DNA from: Neomegalonema sp.
GTDB lineage: Bacteria > Pseudomonadota > Alphaproteobacteria > Rhodobacterales > Rhodobacteraceae
Assembly (NCBI GenBank): GCA_022760355.1
Contig: JALEGB010000099.1
Location: 1-44,493 of the forward strand
Direction of reading: 5' to 3'
DNA length: 44,493 nt
Shown in pieces: positions 26,176 through 35,367 of this stretch (positions are counted from its first letter, which is position 1; every line of letters starts with the position of its first letter). The position numbers were made by a program, and so were the translations under genes. The notes under the pieces were generated by a model. It had not been told where the DNA came from, ran no database searches, and saw only the letters and a program-made list of their open reading frames with translations.

Positions 26176-27183
26176 TCAGGTCTCCATCACGCCTTTGCGC
26201 CCCATCAGACCGCGCGGCCGAACCAGGAGGATCACGATGGCGACAAGATAAATGATGATTTGGTCAATGCCTGGGAAATACTGCTTCACAGCTTCCATCG
26301 CGGCGAAAGACTGTAGAATTCCCAGAATAAAGCCGGCGGCGACTGCGCCAGGGATCGAGCCCATTCCGCCGACAACAACCACCACGAAGGATAGCACCAG
26401 GAAATCCATGCCGAGATGGTAGTCCGGCGACAGGATAGGCGTGTACATCGCGCCGGCCATCCCGGCGATAATGGCCGCGAGACCGAAGACGATCGTAAAG
26501 CGGCGCTCGATGTTAATTCCCAGCAGACCGACGGTCTCTCTGTCCGCCATGCCGGCGCGGACAACCATGCCGAAGGTCGTGAACTGAAGGAACGCGATCA
26601 CGGCGCCGATCACGGTCAGCGAGAAGAAGAAGTAGACCATCCGCCATGTCGGGTAGGCGACGCCGGAGATAACGTCGATGGTGCCGGCAAGCGAGGCGGG
26701 CGCGGATTGTGAGATCGAGTTAGCGCCGAAGATCGCTTTGACAATTTCTTGCAGCACGATCGCCAAGCCGAACGTCACCAGGATCTGGTCGGCGTGTGGG
26801 CGCTTGTAGAAGAACTGGATCAGCCCGCGCTCCATGATCAAGCCAATCAGCAGCATCACTGGGATGGCGACGACGATCGAAACGGGGACAGAATAATCGA
26901 TGAGGGTGGTGCCAAAGGTCCCGAACCACTCTTCTGCGAGCTTCGTCCGAATTTCGGCCGGGGTGCCCCATGGGGTCAATTTCGTTGGATCGAGCGTGAC
27001 GCTTTCCAGCGACAGCAGTCCGTTCACACTGACGGCCACGAATGCGCCGAGCATAAACAGTGCGCCGTGGGCGAAGTTCACCACGCCAAGCGTGCCGAAG
27101 ATAAGGGTAAGGCCAAGCGCGATCAGCGCGTATGCGCCGCCCTTGTCCAGCCCGTTGAGAATTTGAATGATTACGGCGTCCAT
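26176..27183 (-). CDS. Branched-chain-amino-acid-type ABC transporter permease, LivH-like
   Basis: This 335-residue inner-membrane permease opens with [42 protein letters not shown], the LivH signature. It contains the [20 protein letters not shown] coupling loop. A periplasmic insert of about 45 residues ([22 protein letters not shown]) after the second helix makes it longer than LivH of E. coli. GGAGG lies eight bases before the ATG at 27183. A perfect hairpin separates it from the binding-protein gene. Confidence 0.9.
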   Translation of the reverse strand: MDAVIIQILNGLDKGGAYALIALGLTLIFGTLGVVNFAHGALFMLGAFVAVSVNGLLSLESVTLDPTKLTPWGTPAEIRTKLAEEWFGTFGTTLIDYSVPVSIVVAIPVMLLIGLIMERGLIQFFYKRPHADQILVTFGLAIVLQEIVKAIFGANSISQSAPASLAGTIDVISGVAYPTWRMVYFFFSLTVIGAVIAFLQFTTFGMVVRAGMADRETVGLLGINIERRFTIVFGLAAIIAGMAGAMYTPILSPDYHLGMDFLVLSFVVVVVGGMGSIPGAVAAGFILGILQSFAAMEAVKQYFPGIDQIIIYLVAIVILLVRPRGLMGRKGVMET

Positions 27184-27231
27184 CGCCTGAACCTCCCTGA
27201 ATGTCGGCGACGCCGCAGATGCGAAGAGAGA

Positions 27232-27259
27232 GACCGCCGCCCAGAACAGGGCGGCGGTC
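27232..27259 (-). terminator. Intra-operon hairpin after the binding-protein gene
   Basis: GACCGCCGCCC at 27232-27242 and GGGCGGCGGTC at 27249-27259 form a perfect 11-bp stem with a six-base loop. In the minus-strand transcript it is followed by TCTCTCTTC. It lies 32 bases after the binding-protein stop and before the LivH-like gene. This is the usual place for a stabilising or partly terminating stem that gives excess binding protein. Confidence 0.7.
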
Positions 27260-27290
27260 GACGCTCACTCAACGCGTCGTCGCTTGCGGC

Positions 27291-28655
27291 TTATTTGCCG
27301 GCGTTGCACTCGCCGAGTTCGGCTTTGCCGTCCTTCGGATTGAAGTCTGGACCGCTTGCGTCGTAGGTGACTTTCTCGCGCGGAACTTCCGACACAACTT
27401 CGAGAAGGTCGAACTGCGACGTTGGGTTTTCGTTACCCTTCACCACGAGAACTTTCTTGAAGCACTGGTGGTCTTCAGCACGGTACAGGGTTGGACCGTT
27501 GCCGAGGCCGTCGAACTCGTAGCCCTCAAGCGCGCCGACGACGCCGCAAGGGTTGAAGCTCTCGGCGCGAGCGATCGCATCTGCGTACAGGATGGTCTGA
27601 ACGTAGCAGGTGTGCGCAGCCTGGCTTGGCGGGAAGCCGTACTCTTGGCCGAACGACTTAACGAACGCTTTCGAGCCTTCGTCCTGCAGCGACCAGTGCC
27701 AGTTGGTCGAACCGAAGATGCCGGCAACGTTTTTGCCAGCGCCTTGCGCCATCAGACGCGAGTAAAGTGGAACGACGATGACGAAGTCTTTGCCGTTTAC
27801 TTTTTTGTCGCGCAGACCGAACGATACGGCTTGGGTCAGCGAGTTGACCATGTCTTTGCCGTAGTGGTTCAGAACCAGAACGTCGGCGCCCGAGCTCAGA
27901 ACTGGCGCGATGTACTGCGAGAAGTCGCCTGCGCCCAGCGGGGTGCGGACAGCAGCTGCAGTTTCCCAGCCGATCGCCTCGGTGTACTTTTTGATCGAAC
28001 CTTCTTGCGACCAGCCCCAGGTGTAGTCTGCGGTCAGGTGGTACGCCTTACGGTCTTTGCCGTAGTTCGCCTCCAGCACCGGCGCCAGCGCGCGGCCGGT
28101 TTGTTCGGTGTTGAAGAAGTGGCGGAAACCGTTGCGGCGACGGTCTTTACCGGTGGTGTCGTTCGAGTGGGTCAGGCCGGCCATGAAGATCACGCCAGCT
28201 TCTTGGCAGTAAGACTGCACTGCGATCGCGACGCCCGACGAGGAGCCGCCGGTGATCATGAGCGCGCCGTCTTTTTCGACCATGCGGCGTGCGCTGGCGC
28301 GAGCCGCGTCCGATTTGGTTTGGGTGTCGCCGGTGACGAATGCGACTTTCTTGCCCAGGACGCCGTCGCCCTTCAGCGCTTTCGACGAGAAGGTCGAGAG
28401 CATGCCGCCGTCGCCTTCGCCGTTGAGGTGCTTGACCGCCAGTTTGTAAGCGCGCAGCTCGTCAGCGCCTTCGTCTGCATACGCGCCAGTTTGTGGAACG
28501 TTGAAGCCGAGCGTGACGGTTCCGCCCTTCGGCGCGTTCAGGAAGTCTTGAGCCAGAGCTCCGCGGGTGAAGAACACCGGCGTCGCTAGCGCAGCGCCGG
28601 CGGCAGCGCCGGTTTTGAGCAGAGTACGACGGCTTACGCCCTTGAACTGAGCCAT
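27291..28655 (-). CDS. ABC transporter substrate-binding protein (HAAT type, Tat signal)
   Basis: This 454-residue periplasmic binding protein has a twin-arginine signal (SRRTLLKTGAAAGAALATPVF) with probable cleavage after ALAQ near residue 36. The Peripla_BP_6 fold is shown by VTLGFNVPQTGAYADEGADE, MITGGSSSGVAIAVQSYCQE and LAPVLSSGADVLVLNHYGKDM. GGAGGAAAA precedes the ATG at 28655. Codon use looks smoother than in neighbours, as in highly expressed genes. Proteins of this type bind amino acids, urea, amides or small organic acids. The adjacent ScfR-like regulator and transporter-linked sensor kinase hint at an organic acid or amino acid, but this is inference. Confidence 0.9.
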   Translation of the reverse strand: MAQFKGVSRRTLLKTGAAAGAALATPVFFTRGALAQDFLNAPKGGTVTLGFNVPQTGAYADEGADELRAYKLAVKHLNGEGDGGMLSTFSSKALKGDGVLGKKVAFVTGDTQTKSDAARASARRMVEKDGALMITGGSSSGVAIAVQSYCQEAGVIFMAGLTHSNDTTGKDRRRNGFRHFFNTEQTGRALAPVLEANYGKDRKAYHLTADYTWGWSQEGSIKKYTEAIGWETAAAVRTPLGAGDFSQYIAPVLSSGADVLVLNHYGKDMVNSLTQAVSFGLRDKKVNGKDFVIVVPLYSRLMAQGAGKNVAGIFGSTNWHWSLQDEGSKAFVKSFGQEYGFPPSQAAHTCYVQTILYADAIARAESFNPCGVVGALEGYEFDGLGNGPTLYRAEDHQCFKKVLVVKGNENPTSQFDLLEVVSEVPREKVTYDASGPDFNPKDGKAELGECNAGK

Positions 28656-28991
28656 TATTTTCCTCCAAGTCTAAACGAGCATCGCGCGCATGCGGATTAC
28701 TGCGTCAAAGCGCCGTTGATCGACGCTCTTTCCTGTCGTGCTTGGCCTCTGGTTGGGCCTTATCTTGATCTACGACCAGTTTACGGGGTGTAAAACCGCA
28801 CATGCGCAGAAGTGAGAGACATGCAATCTCCCGCGCACTAACTCGCATCATTTTGGGGCTGATGCGCAAGAAAACATTCGACGACATGTCAAATTCTGTG
28901 AAAAGATGCCGTATGGCGCGATAGCGACTGTAAAAGTTGTGAAGCGCGATTTGCTCGCTGACCGGGCGGCGACAGGCGACAGAGGAGCGTT
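28656..28991. promoter_or_regulatory. Divergent promoter region, ABC transporter/ScfR-like regulator
   Basis: This 336-base region separates the minus-strand ABC operon from the plus-strand regulator gene and must carry both promoters. AT-rich patches occur at about 28755-28800 and 28850-28900. I do not find the TTTGCAAA motif bound by ScfR/RamB proteins, nor a clear sigma-70 pair. No RNA gene is seen. Ribosome sites for both genes flank it (GGAGG on minus, GAGGAG on plus). Confidence 0.4.
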
Positions 28992-30620
28992 ATGGCGAGA
29001 GCGCCAATCGGATTGAAAATGCGGGAGCGTCGGCGCGCGTTGGGGATGACGCAGGCCCAAGCGGCTGAGGCGGCTGGCATTTCAACCTCCTACTTGAACC
29101 TGATCGAAAACGGTAAGCGTCCCGTCGCCGGCGGCTTGTTGCGACGGTTGGCGCAGGCGCTGGAGACGTCGCTCTCGGATCTGGACGACGCCGCGGATGG
29201 TCGGTTGGTCGAAGGACTGGCGGAGTTGAGCGCCGATCCGATCCTGCGCGAAGCCCGCCCCAGCGCCGAGAGCGCGGCGGACTTTGTTGGGCGCCATGGC
29301 GCATGGGCGCGCGCGCTGCTGCTGGTGCATCGCGCTTATGTGGCGCGGGACCGGGACGCGACGACGCTCGCCGATCGGCTCAGCCAGGATCCCGCCCTGA
29401 GCGAGGCCGTCTATGGTATGCTTTCCAACGTCGCGGCGATTCGTTCTGCGGCGGAGATCCTGCAGGACGGCGAAGCAGCCGGCGAGGAGTTGGCGAAGGA
29501 AATGCGCGGGCGTTTTCAGTCGATTATCGCCGATGAAAGCGCGCGGCTTTCGGAGATTAGCCGGACGTTGGCGGGCTTTTTCGCGTCGCATGAGGCGTCG
29601 GGCTCGCCCGCGACACCCGAAGAGGAAGTCGACGATTTTCTCGCCGAACGCCGTAATTTCTTTCCTGCGATTGAGGGGGCGGTAGGCGAGCTGCGGTTTG
29701 AAGCGCAGGTCGAGGAGGGGCGGCAGAAAAGCCGCTTGATCGATTATCTGGAAGCGCGTTTCGGCGTGTCGGTCGAAAGGGCGGAGGGCGGCGCCCGCCC
29801 GCTCGGGCTGCGCGGCCACGCCGAATGGTCCGCAAAGGCGCGCCGCTTGGTCATTTACGACAGCGCGCCAGAAGCGTCGCGCCGATTTGAGATTGCCCGC
29901 ATCGCCGCATCTCTGGCGGCGCAGGAGGCGATCGCGGCGGAGATCGACAGCGCAGCCAGTCTGCATAGCGATGGCGCGCGGGAGCGCGCCCGCCGCGCGC
30001 TGGGGGCTTATGCGGCGGCGGCGGTGCTCGCGCCCTATGATGAATTTCTCGATAAGGCGGAGCGGACACGATATGATATCGAAGCGCTTAGCCGGCGTTT
30101 TGCGATTTCGTTTGAGCAGGCGGCGCATCGGACCGTCACGCTGCGCCGACCTGGGGCGGAGGGAGTTCCGTTCGCTTTTATGCGTGTTGATCCCTCCGGG
30201 TTCGTGACCAAACGCTTGGCGCTTCCGGGCTTGCCCCTGCCGCGCCGCGGCGGCGCGTGTCCGCTTTGGATCGTGTATCGGGCGTTTCAGACGCCTGAAG
30301 TTGTTCAGCGCCAACTCGCGGCGTTTCCTTCGGGGGACGAATTCTTTTTTATTTCGCGCACTGTCGCGAAGGAGGGCGGGTCCTTCACCCGTCCGCGCCA
30401 TCTGCTGTCAATCATGCTCGCATGTGATGCGGTGCATGCGGACCGGCTTGTGTATAGCGACGGGTTGGCTTTGGGCGCGGCGGGGCATCCGACGCCGGTC
30501 GGCCCCAGCTGCCGCATTTGCGTGCGACGCGATTGCGTGTACCGGCAAGAGGAGGTCGGCGTGCAGGATATTGGCGGCGAAACACCGAATTCGATCGCTT
30601 CTGTCGACGTCGCGTCATAG
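28992..30620 (+). CDS. XRE/ScfR-RamB-like transcriptional regulator
   Basis: This 542-residue regulator begins with a Cro/C1 helix-turn-helix (MRERRRALGMTQAQAAEAAGISTSYLNLIENGKR, residues 10-43). The middle contains a long helical segment (FQSIIADESARLSEISRTLAGFF). An IrrE-like region follows, in which the HExxH zinc-peptidase motif has been replaced (RFEIARIAASLAAQEA). The C-terminal part resembles DUF2083, with cysteines in GACPLWIVYRAF and GPSCRICVRRDC. ScfR/RamB relatives control acetate or propionate metabolism. ATG 28992 has GAGGAG just upstream. It precedes the response regulator by 57 bases. Confidence 0.85.
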   Translation: MARAPIGLKMRERRRALGMTQAQAAEAAGISTSYLNLIENGKRPVAGGLLRRLAQALETSLSDLDDAADGRLVEGLAELSADPILREARPSAESAADFVGRHGAWARALLLVHRAYVARDRDATTLADRLSQDPALSEAVYGMLSNVAAIRSAAEILQDGEAAGEELAKEMRGRFQSIIADESARLSEISRTLAGFFASHEASGSPATPEEEVDDFLAERRNFFPAIEGAVGELRFEAQVEEGRQKSRLIDYLEARFGVSVERAEGGARPLGLRGHAEWSAKARRLVIYDSAPEASRRFEIARIAASLAAQEAIAAEIDSAASLHSDGARERARRALGAYAAAAVLAPYDEFLDKAERTRYDIEALSRRFAISFEQAAHRTVTLRRPGAEGVPFAFMRVDPSGFVTKRLALPGLPLPRRGGACPLWIVYRAFQTPEVVQRQLAAFPSGDEFFFISRTVAKEGGSFTRPRHLLSIMLACDAVHADRLVYSDGLALGAAGHPTPVGPSCRICVRRDCVYRQEEVGVQDIGGETPNSIASVDVAS

Positions 30621-30677
30621 TATTATCGACAACTAACAAAACTGCGCGCAAAGCGTGGGACGCGCGGGAGGGAATAA

Positions 30678-31076
30678 ATGGCGGCGCAAGAAGCGGATGC
30701 TCAGGCGCAGGCGGTCTCGGTATTGATCGCCGAAGATGAGCCCAATATTGCGGCGGCGGTCGAGTTTTTATTACGGCGCGCCGGCTATACTGTGCGAATG
30801 GCGGGCGATGGCGAGAGCGCTTGGCTGGATCTGCTTAGTGAAAAGCCGGACCTCGTTGTGCTCGATGTGATGCTGCCGCGTGTAAATGGCTTTGAAGTTC
30901 TTAAACGTATACGATCCACGCCGCGCTTAGCTGCGTTGCCGGTATTGGTGCTGACCGCCAAAGGACAGCAGCAGGATCGGCAAACCGCCGAAGCGATTGG
31001 CGCAGACGCGTTTTTGACGAAACCCTTTTCCAATAGTGAGCTCGTCGCATGCGTGAGACGACTGAAAGCGCCATAG
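30678..31076 (+). CDS. Receiver-only response regulator
   Basis: This 132-residue protein is a single CheY-like receiver domain with no output domain. The acidic pair is in LIAEDEPNIAAA, the phospho-acceptor aspartate in LVVLDVMLPRVNG (about residue 59), the threonine in VLVLTAKGQ and the lysine in FLTKPFSN. The ATG at 30678 follows GGGAGGG. Its end overlaps the small membrane-protein gene by 28 bases, so it is in one operon with the sensor kinase. Without an output domain it must act by protein contact, perhaps on the ScfR-like regulator. Confidence 0.93.
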   Translation: MAAQEADAQAQAVSVLIAEDEPNIAAAVEFLLRRAGYTVRMAGDGESAWLDLLSEKPDLVVLDVMLPRVNGFEVLKRIRSTPRLAALPVLVLTAKGQQQDRQTAEAIGADAFLTKPFSNSELVACVRRLKAP

Positions 31077-31423
31077 ATCGCGCCTCAGCGCCAGCTAACG
31101 GAGAGGCGGGGACGGCGGAGCAAAGCGCGATCGGCAGCGCGGTCGCTCGATATGATCGCGCCGCGCCTCGGGACTATGCGGCCGCCGCAGTTGGCGACGC
31201 CGGGTGGGTTTTACCGTTGCTTGGCGCGGTGTTGCTGGTTTCGCCCTTCATTCGGATGGCTTCGGGCAACGGCGCTTGGCCTGCCGTCGTCTATATCTTC
31301 ACAGTATGGGCTGGCCTCATTTTGTTGGCGGCTGGGCTGGTGCGCCGGGCGAGCCGGGCGGAGCGTGATGGTGAAGCGCTCGACGCCCAGGAGCGCAGCC
31401 GCTCTACGGGAGCGCCCAAGTGA
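31049..31423 (+). CDS. Small two-TM protein preceding transporter-like sensor kinase
   Basis: This 124-residue protein has a polar N-terminal 50 residues, then two membrane helices (GWVLPLLGAVLLVSPFIRM and AVVYIFTVWAGLILLAAGLV) with a short loop, then a charged tail. It overlaps the response regulator by 28 bases and the sensor kinase by four (GTGA). Sodium:solute symporters are often encoded behind a two-helix partner (DUF485 or DUF3311, as YjcH with ActP). The position and topology here suggest an analogous partner for the symporter half of the kinase. This is inference; no domain match is certain. Confidence 0.7.
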   Translation: MRETTESAIDRASAPANGEAGTAEQSAIGSAVARYDRAAPRDYAAAAVGDAGWVLPLLGAVLLVSPFIRMASGNGAWPAVVYIFTVWAGLILLAAGLVRRASRAERDGEALDAQERSRSTGAPK

Positions 31424-34128
31424 GCTTGACGCCGGACCTTCTGCTCCTGGCCTCTTTGACATATGTGGCCATATTGTTCGGCGTCGCCTTCTGGGCCGAT
31501 CGACGCGCGCGTGCGGGCAAGATGCGGTTTCTGGAAAACCCGCTCGTTTATACGCTGTCGATCTCCGTCTATTGCACATCCTGGACTTATTACGGCGCCG
31601 TCGGGTCGGCGGCGCGCAACGGGCTCGAGTTCGTCACGATCTATATTGGGCCGACATTGGTCTTCGTCGGTTGGTGGGCGTTGATGCGGCGGCTGGTCCG
31701 GGTCGGGCGAGCGCAGAACGTCACATCGATCGCGGATTTCCTATCGGCGCGCTTCGGCAAAAGCCCGTCATTGGCTGCGCTGGCCAGCCTGATCGCCGTT
31801 GTTGCGACGCTGCCCTATATCGCGCTGCAGCTCAAAGCCGTCGCATTGTCGTTCCATATGATTGCAGGGGCGCCAGGGGGGCTGGAAGGCGGCGTGCTCA
31901 AGGTGCCGCCCATCGATGACGCGGTGTATCGGACGGCGTTCTGGGTCGCGTGCGGTATGGCGGTTTTCACCATCCTGTTTGGCACGCGCAGCTTGGACTC
32001 GCGGGAGCGTCATCATGGTGTGGTGGCCGCGATTGCGGTTGAGGCCTGCGTCAAGCTGATCGCGGTGATCTTCGTGGGGTTGTTCGCGCTGTACGGCGTC
32101 GCCGACGGCCCGGCGCAGGTGTTTGATACGCCAAAGGCGCAGCTGCTGGCGGCGGCTGACGTGTTTGACGCGCGTTGGGCGGCGCTCACTTTTCTTTCCG
32201 CCGCGGCTGTAATCTGCTTGCCGCGCCAGTTCCAAGTGACGGTGGTTGAGTGCGCTGACGAGCGTCATGGACGGGTCGCCTCATGGGCGTTTCCGCTCTA
32301 TCTGCTGCTGATTTGTATCTTCGTCGCGCCCATTGCGCTGGTGGGCTTGGCGCATCCCAATGCGGGCGACGACCCGGATTTCTTTGTGCTGACGCTGCCC
32401 TTGTCCGAGGGGCAGAGCGCTCTGGCGCTGCTGGTGTTTTTGGGCGGGTTGTCGTCGGCGACCTCGATGATGATCGTTGCCTGCATCGCGCTGTCGACGA
32501 TGATTTCAAACCATCTGGTGTTGCCGCTTTCGCTTGATTCCCCGACCAAAGGCGCCGCCAGCGGCGATTATCGGGCCTTTTTGCTCAACACCCGCCGGGT
32601 CGCCATTTGCGGGGTGATGGGGCTGGGATTTCTCTATTTCCGCTTCTCAGGCGGCGGCGAAGCCTTGGCGTCGATTGGGCTAATCGCCTTCGCCGGGGCG
32701 GCGCAGTTTTTGCCAGGGCTGATCGCCGCGTTGTTTTGGCCGCGCGCGCGCGCCAGCGGCGCCTGGGCTGGGCTGTTGGCGGGTTTTATCTTCTGGTTCA
32801 TCACGCTGTTTTTGCCCGGCGCTCAGGGGTTCTCCGTTCTTGATGCGGCTTGGCGGCCCGAGGGTTATTTGGGGCTTGAGTGGCTGCGGCCCAACGCGCT
32901 GTTCGGTCTGACCGGGCTTGATCCTTTGGTGCACGCGCTGCTCTGGAGCTTGGGCGCAAATACGACCTTCCTGATCGGGGTGTCGATCGCGCGGCGTCCA
33001 GCGCCGCTTGAGCTGTTGCAAGGCGCGGTTTTCGCCGACGAACGGCGGATGGAGCTGGGCGAGACCGCTCGGTTGCTACAGCGGCAGGCCGCGCCGCGCG
33101 ATCTATTCGTTTTGGCTCAGCGCATTCTGGGCCCCCAGGCCGCGCATGAGTTGTTCGCGCGCCATCGTGGCAGCCAGGGAGCGGTTGGGGCGCCGCTGCC
33201 GGCGGCGAGCGACGCGTTGATCTCCGAGTTGGAAAAACGTTTGGCGGCGAATATTGGCGCCGCGTCCGCCCATACAATGGTGAGCCGTGTGGCCACGGGC
33301 GAACGGATCAGTCTGGTTGAGCTCATGGAGATTGCCGATGAGACGGCGCGTATTCGCAGCTACAGCCAACGGTTGGAGGAGCAACGGGCGGAGCTGGAGG
33401 AAACGGCGCGGCGTTTGGAGCTCGCAAACCAGCGCTTGCGCGAAAGCGATGCGCAAAAAGATCTGTTTCTAAGCACCGTTAGTCATGAGCTTCGCACGCC
33501 GATGGCCGCTTTGCGGGCCGCAGCGGAAATTCTTGTTACGGAGCAGAATTTAGATGCGGCGGAGCGTCAGCGCTTTTCCGGCGTCATTCGCGAGGAGACG
33601 CGACGCCTGACCCGGCTGCTTGATCAGATCTTGGATATGGAGGAGGCGCAGCGCGGCTCGTTAAAGCTGATGCGGCGGCCGGCGGATATTGAGGCGACGA
33701 TCGATGAGGCGCTGAATATTGTCGCCCCATTGGTGCAGCAGCGCGGCGTGAAGGTCGACCGCCGGCGAGCGGAGGCGACGCGGCTCAGCGTTGATCCGGA
33801 TCGTGTGCAGCAGGTGCTGCTCAACCTTCTGACCAACGCGCTGAAATACAATCCGCGTCCCGATGCGCGCATTCTCGTGGAAACGGAGCTGGTTGGCGAG
33901 CAACTCGTGATCTGGATCGCGGATAACGGGCCGGGTATTCCAGCCGAGTTCGCCAGCCGGATTTTCGAACGGTTTGCGCGCGCGGAAGGGGCGGAGGCGC
34001 AGCAAGGGGTTGGGCTCGGCTTAGCGATTTGCCAGGAGATCATGAATGCGCATGGCGGCCAGATCGCGCTGGCCCCCAGCCGGCTTGGCGGCGCGACATT
34101 CCGGCTCGCTTTTCCCCTCCGCGGATGA
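31420..34128 (+). CDS. Sodium:solute symporter-fused sensor histidine kinase (CbrA-like)
   Basis: This 902-residue inner-membrane protein has about 13 helices of the SLC5/SSS fold in residues 1-530. A STAC-like linker follows (NIGAASAHTMVSRVATGERI), then a coiled coil (QRLEEQRAELEETARRLE). The kinase core has H-box SHELRTPMAAL, N-box LLNLLTNALKYN, G1 WIADNGPGIP, F FERFAR and G2 GVGLGLAICQEI. No PAS domain is evident, unlike CbrA. The GTG at 31420 overlaps the two-TM gene. It likely senses, and may transport, a small nutrient and phosphorylates the receiver protein encoded upstream. Confidence 0.92.
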   Translation: MSLTPDLLLLASLTYVAILFGVAFWADRRARAGKMRFLENPLVYTLSISVYCTSWTYYGAVGSAARNGLEFVTIYIGPTLVFVGWWALMRRLVRVGRAQNVTSIADFLSARFGKSPSLAALASLIAVVATLPYIALQLKAVALSFHMIAGAPGGLEGGVLKVPPIDDAVYRTAFWVACGMAVFTILFGTRSLDSRERHHGVVAAIAVEACVKLIAVIFVGLFALYGVADGPAQVFDTPKAQLLAAADVFDARWAALTFLSAAAVICLPRQFQVTVVECADERHGRVASWAFPLYLLLICIFVAPIALVGLAHPNAGDDPDFFVLTLPLSEGQSALALLVFLGGLSSATSMMIVACIALSTMISNHLVLPLSLDSPTKGAASGDYRAFLLNTRRVAICGVMGLGFLYFRFSGGGEALASIGLIAFAGAAQFLPGLIAALFWPRARASGAWAGLLAGFIFWFITLFLPGAQGFSVLDAAWRPEGYLGLEWLRPNALFGLTGLDPLVHALLWSLGANTTFLIGVSIARRPAPLELLQGAVFADERRMELGETARLLQRQAAPRDLFVLAQRILGPQAAHELFARHRGSQGAVGAPLPAASDALISELEKRLAANIGAASAHTMVSRVATGERISLVELMEIADETARIRSYSQRLEEQRAELEETARRLELANQRLRESDAQKDLFLSTVSHELRTPMAALRAAAEILVTEQNLDAAERQRFSGVIREETRRLTRLLDQILDMEEAQRGSLKLMRRPADIEATIDEALNIVAPLVQQRGVKVDRRRAEATRLSVDPDRVQQVLLNLLTNALKYNPRPDARILVETELVGEQLVIWIADNGPGIPAEFASRIFERFARAEGAEAQQGVGLGLAICQEIMNAHGGQIALAPSRLGGATFRLAFPLRG

Positions 34129-34281
34129 GAGGCGACGCCGCCATCCGTCGATCTCCACCTATTGCGCGCGGATGAGTTGGCGGCCCAGTCGGGGCCCCTT
34201 GCCGTGTTTGTCTCTCTCTCCCGCCCTATCATTGCCGCGGAGTTGATGGGGGATCGGCGGGCACATGCTAGGGAGCGCATC

Positions 34282-35367
34282 ATGCCTCAATTTCAAAGTC
34301 CCTCAGCCTTTGGCCGGGAGCTTCGCGCGGCCGGAGGGGCGCTATTGCAGCGGCAGCCAACCGGACGCTACGCGAATAGGAGCCAGTGGCTGGTTGGGAT
34401 TGGCTATTTGAGCGGCTTTGTCGGCGTATATGCGTGGCTGCTGGCCCGCGAGCCTGACGGCTGGTCGTTTCTGTTGGCGGCGCTGGCGGGGTTCTTTGCG
34501 TACGCCGTCGTCGCGTCCTTTTGTCACGACGCGTCGCATGGCTCTTTATCGCGTCGGAGATCGGTCAACCGCATCGCCCTCTTTCTCGGCTTCGCGGTGG
34601 TTGGGGTGTCTGGCGCGCTTTGGGGGCGGCGCCATGTGCGTGAGCATCATATGTTTCCGAATGTCGACGGCACGGATATTGACGCGGACAGCACCCTTCT
34701 GGTTCGACTGACCCCGCATCGGCCGTGGCGGCCCTGGCATCGTTTTCAAATATATTATGCGCCGATTCTGTATCTGACCGTGCTCTGGCACCTCGCATTT
34801 GTTGAGGATTGGAAACATCTGCGTGAGGCGCGGATGGAAAAGCCCGCACGCTATCGGACCTGGGCGGCATCGCTTGAATTCGCCGCGGCGAAGCTGCTGC
34901 ATCTTGGGCTCGGATTGGGCTTGCCTCTGCTTTTGATCGACGCGAGCTTCTGGAGCATCGTCGCAGCCTACGCGATCGCCAGCGCCGCAACCTCCGCGAT
35001 GTTCGTGATGATCAATATTGGCACCCATGTTTGTGACGGGGCCGCGTTCGTTAAGCCGGATGAGAGCGGCGTGATCGGGCATGATTGGGCGACGCATCAA
35101 GCAATGACAGCGGTGGATTGGGCGCCGCAAAACCGGCTCGCAGTCGCTTTGACCGGAGGCGCCAACGCCCACGCGGCGCACCATCTGTTCCCCGAGGCGG
35201 CCCACTGTCACAATGCGCGATTGACGAAGCTTGTCGATTCGTTCGCGGCGAAGCATGACGCGCCGCGGTTGGTGACAAGCTTCGCCGGTATGCTGGCCGC
35301 TCATGCGCGTCATCTTATTGCGCTCGGGCGCCGTCCGACGGGGGGCGCTGAGGCGGCTTCGCGCTAA
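34282..35367 (+). CDS. Fatty acid desaturase-family protein
   Basis: This 361-residue membrane di-iron enzyme has the three histidine boxes: HDASH near residue 85, HVREHHMF near 120, and HAAHHLFPEAAH near 305. Four or more hydrophobic segments lie between. The family introduces double bonds into acyl chains or acts on related lipids. The ATG at 34282 has AGGGA seven bases upstream; the frame extends to 34162 but that part lacks family features. It is not obviously linked to the sensor-kinase operon before it or the zinc operon after it. Confidence 0.88.
   Translation: MPQFQSPSAFGRELRAAGGALLQRQPTGRYANRSQWLVGIGYLSGFVGVYAWLLAREPDGWSFLLAALAGFFAYAVVASFCHDASHGSLSRRRSVNRIALFLGFAVVGVSGALWGRRHVREHHMFPNVDGTDIDADSTLLVRLTPHRPWRPWHRFQIYYAPILYLTVLWHLAFVEDWKHLREARMEKPARYRTWAASLEFAAAKLLHLGLGLGLPLLLIDASFWSIVAAYAIASAATSAMFVMINIGTHVCDGAAFVKPDESGVIGHDWATHQAMTAVDWAPQNRLAVALTGGANAHAAHHLFPEAAHCHNARLTKLVDSFAAKHDAPRLVTSFAGMLAAHARHLIALGRRPTGGAEAASR

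Noticed and set aside
27201-28589. 462-codon open frame on the plus strand
   Set aside because: It lies exactly antisense to the ABC binding-protein gene. Its composition is the mirror of that gene's codon bias, and it has no ribosome site or family motif.
28656-28991. ScfR/RamB binding site TTTGCAAA
   Set aside because: No copy of the motif or a close variant was found in the divergent region by eye.
29082-30401. 439-codon open frame on the minus strand
   Set aside because: Antisense shadow of the ScfR-like regulator gene.
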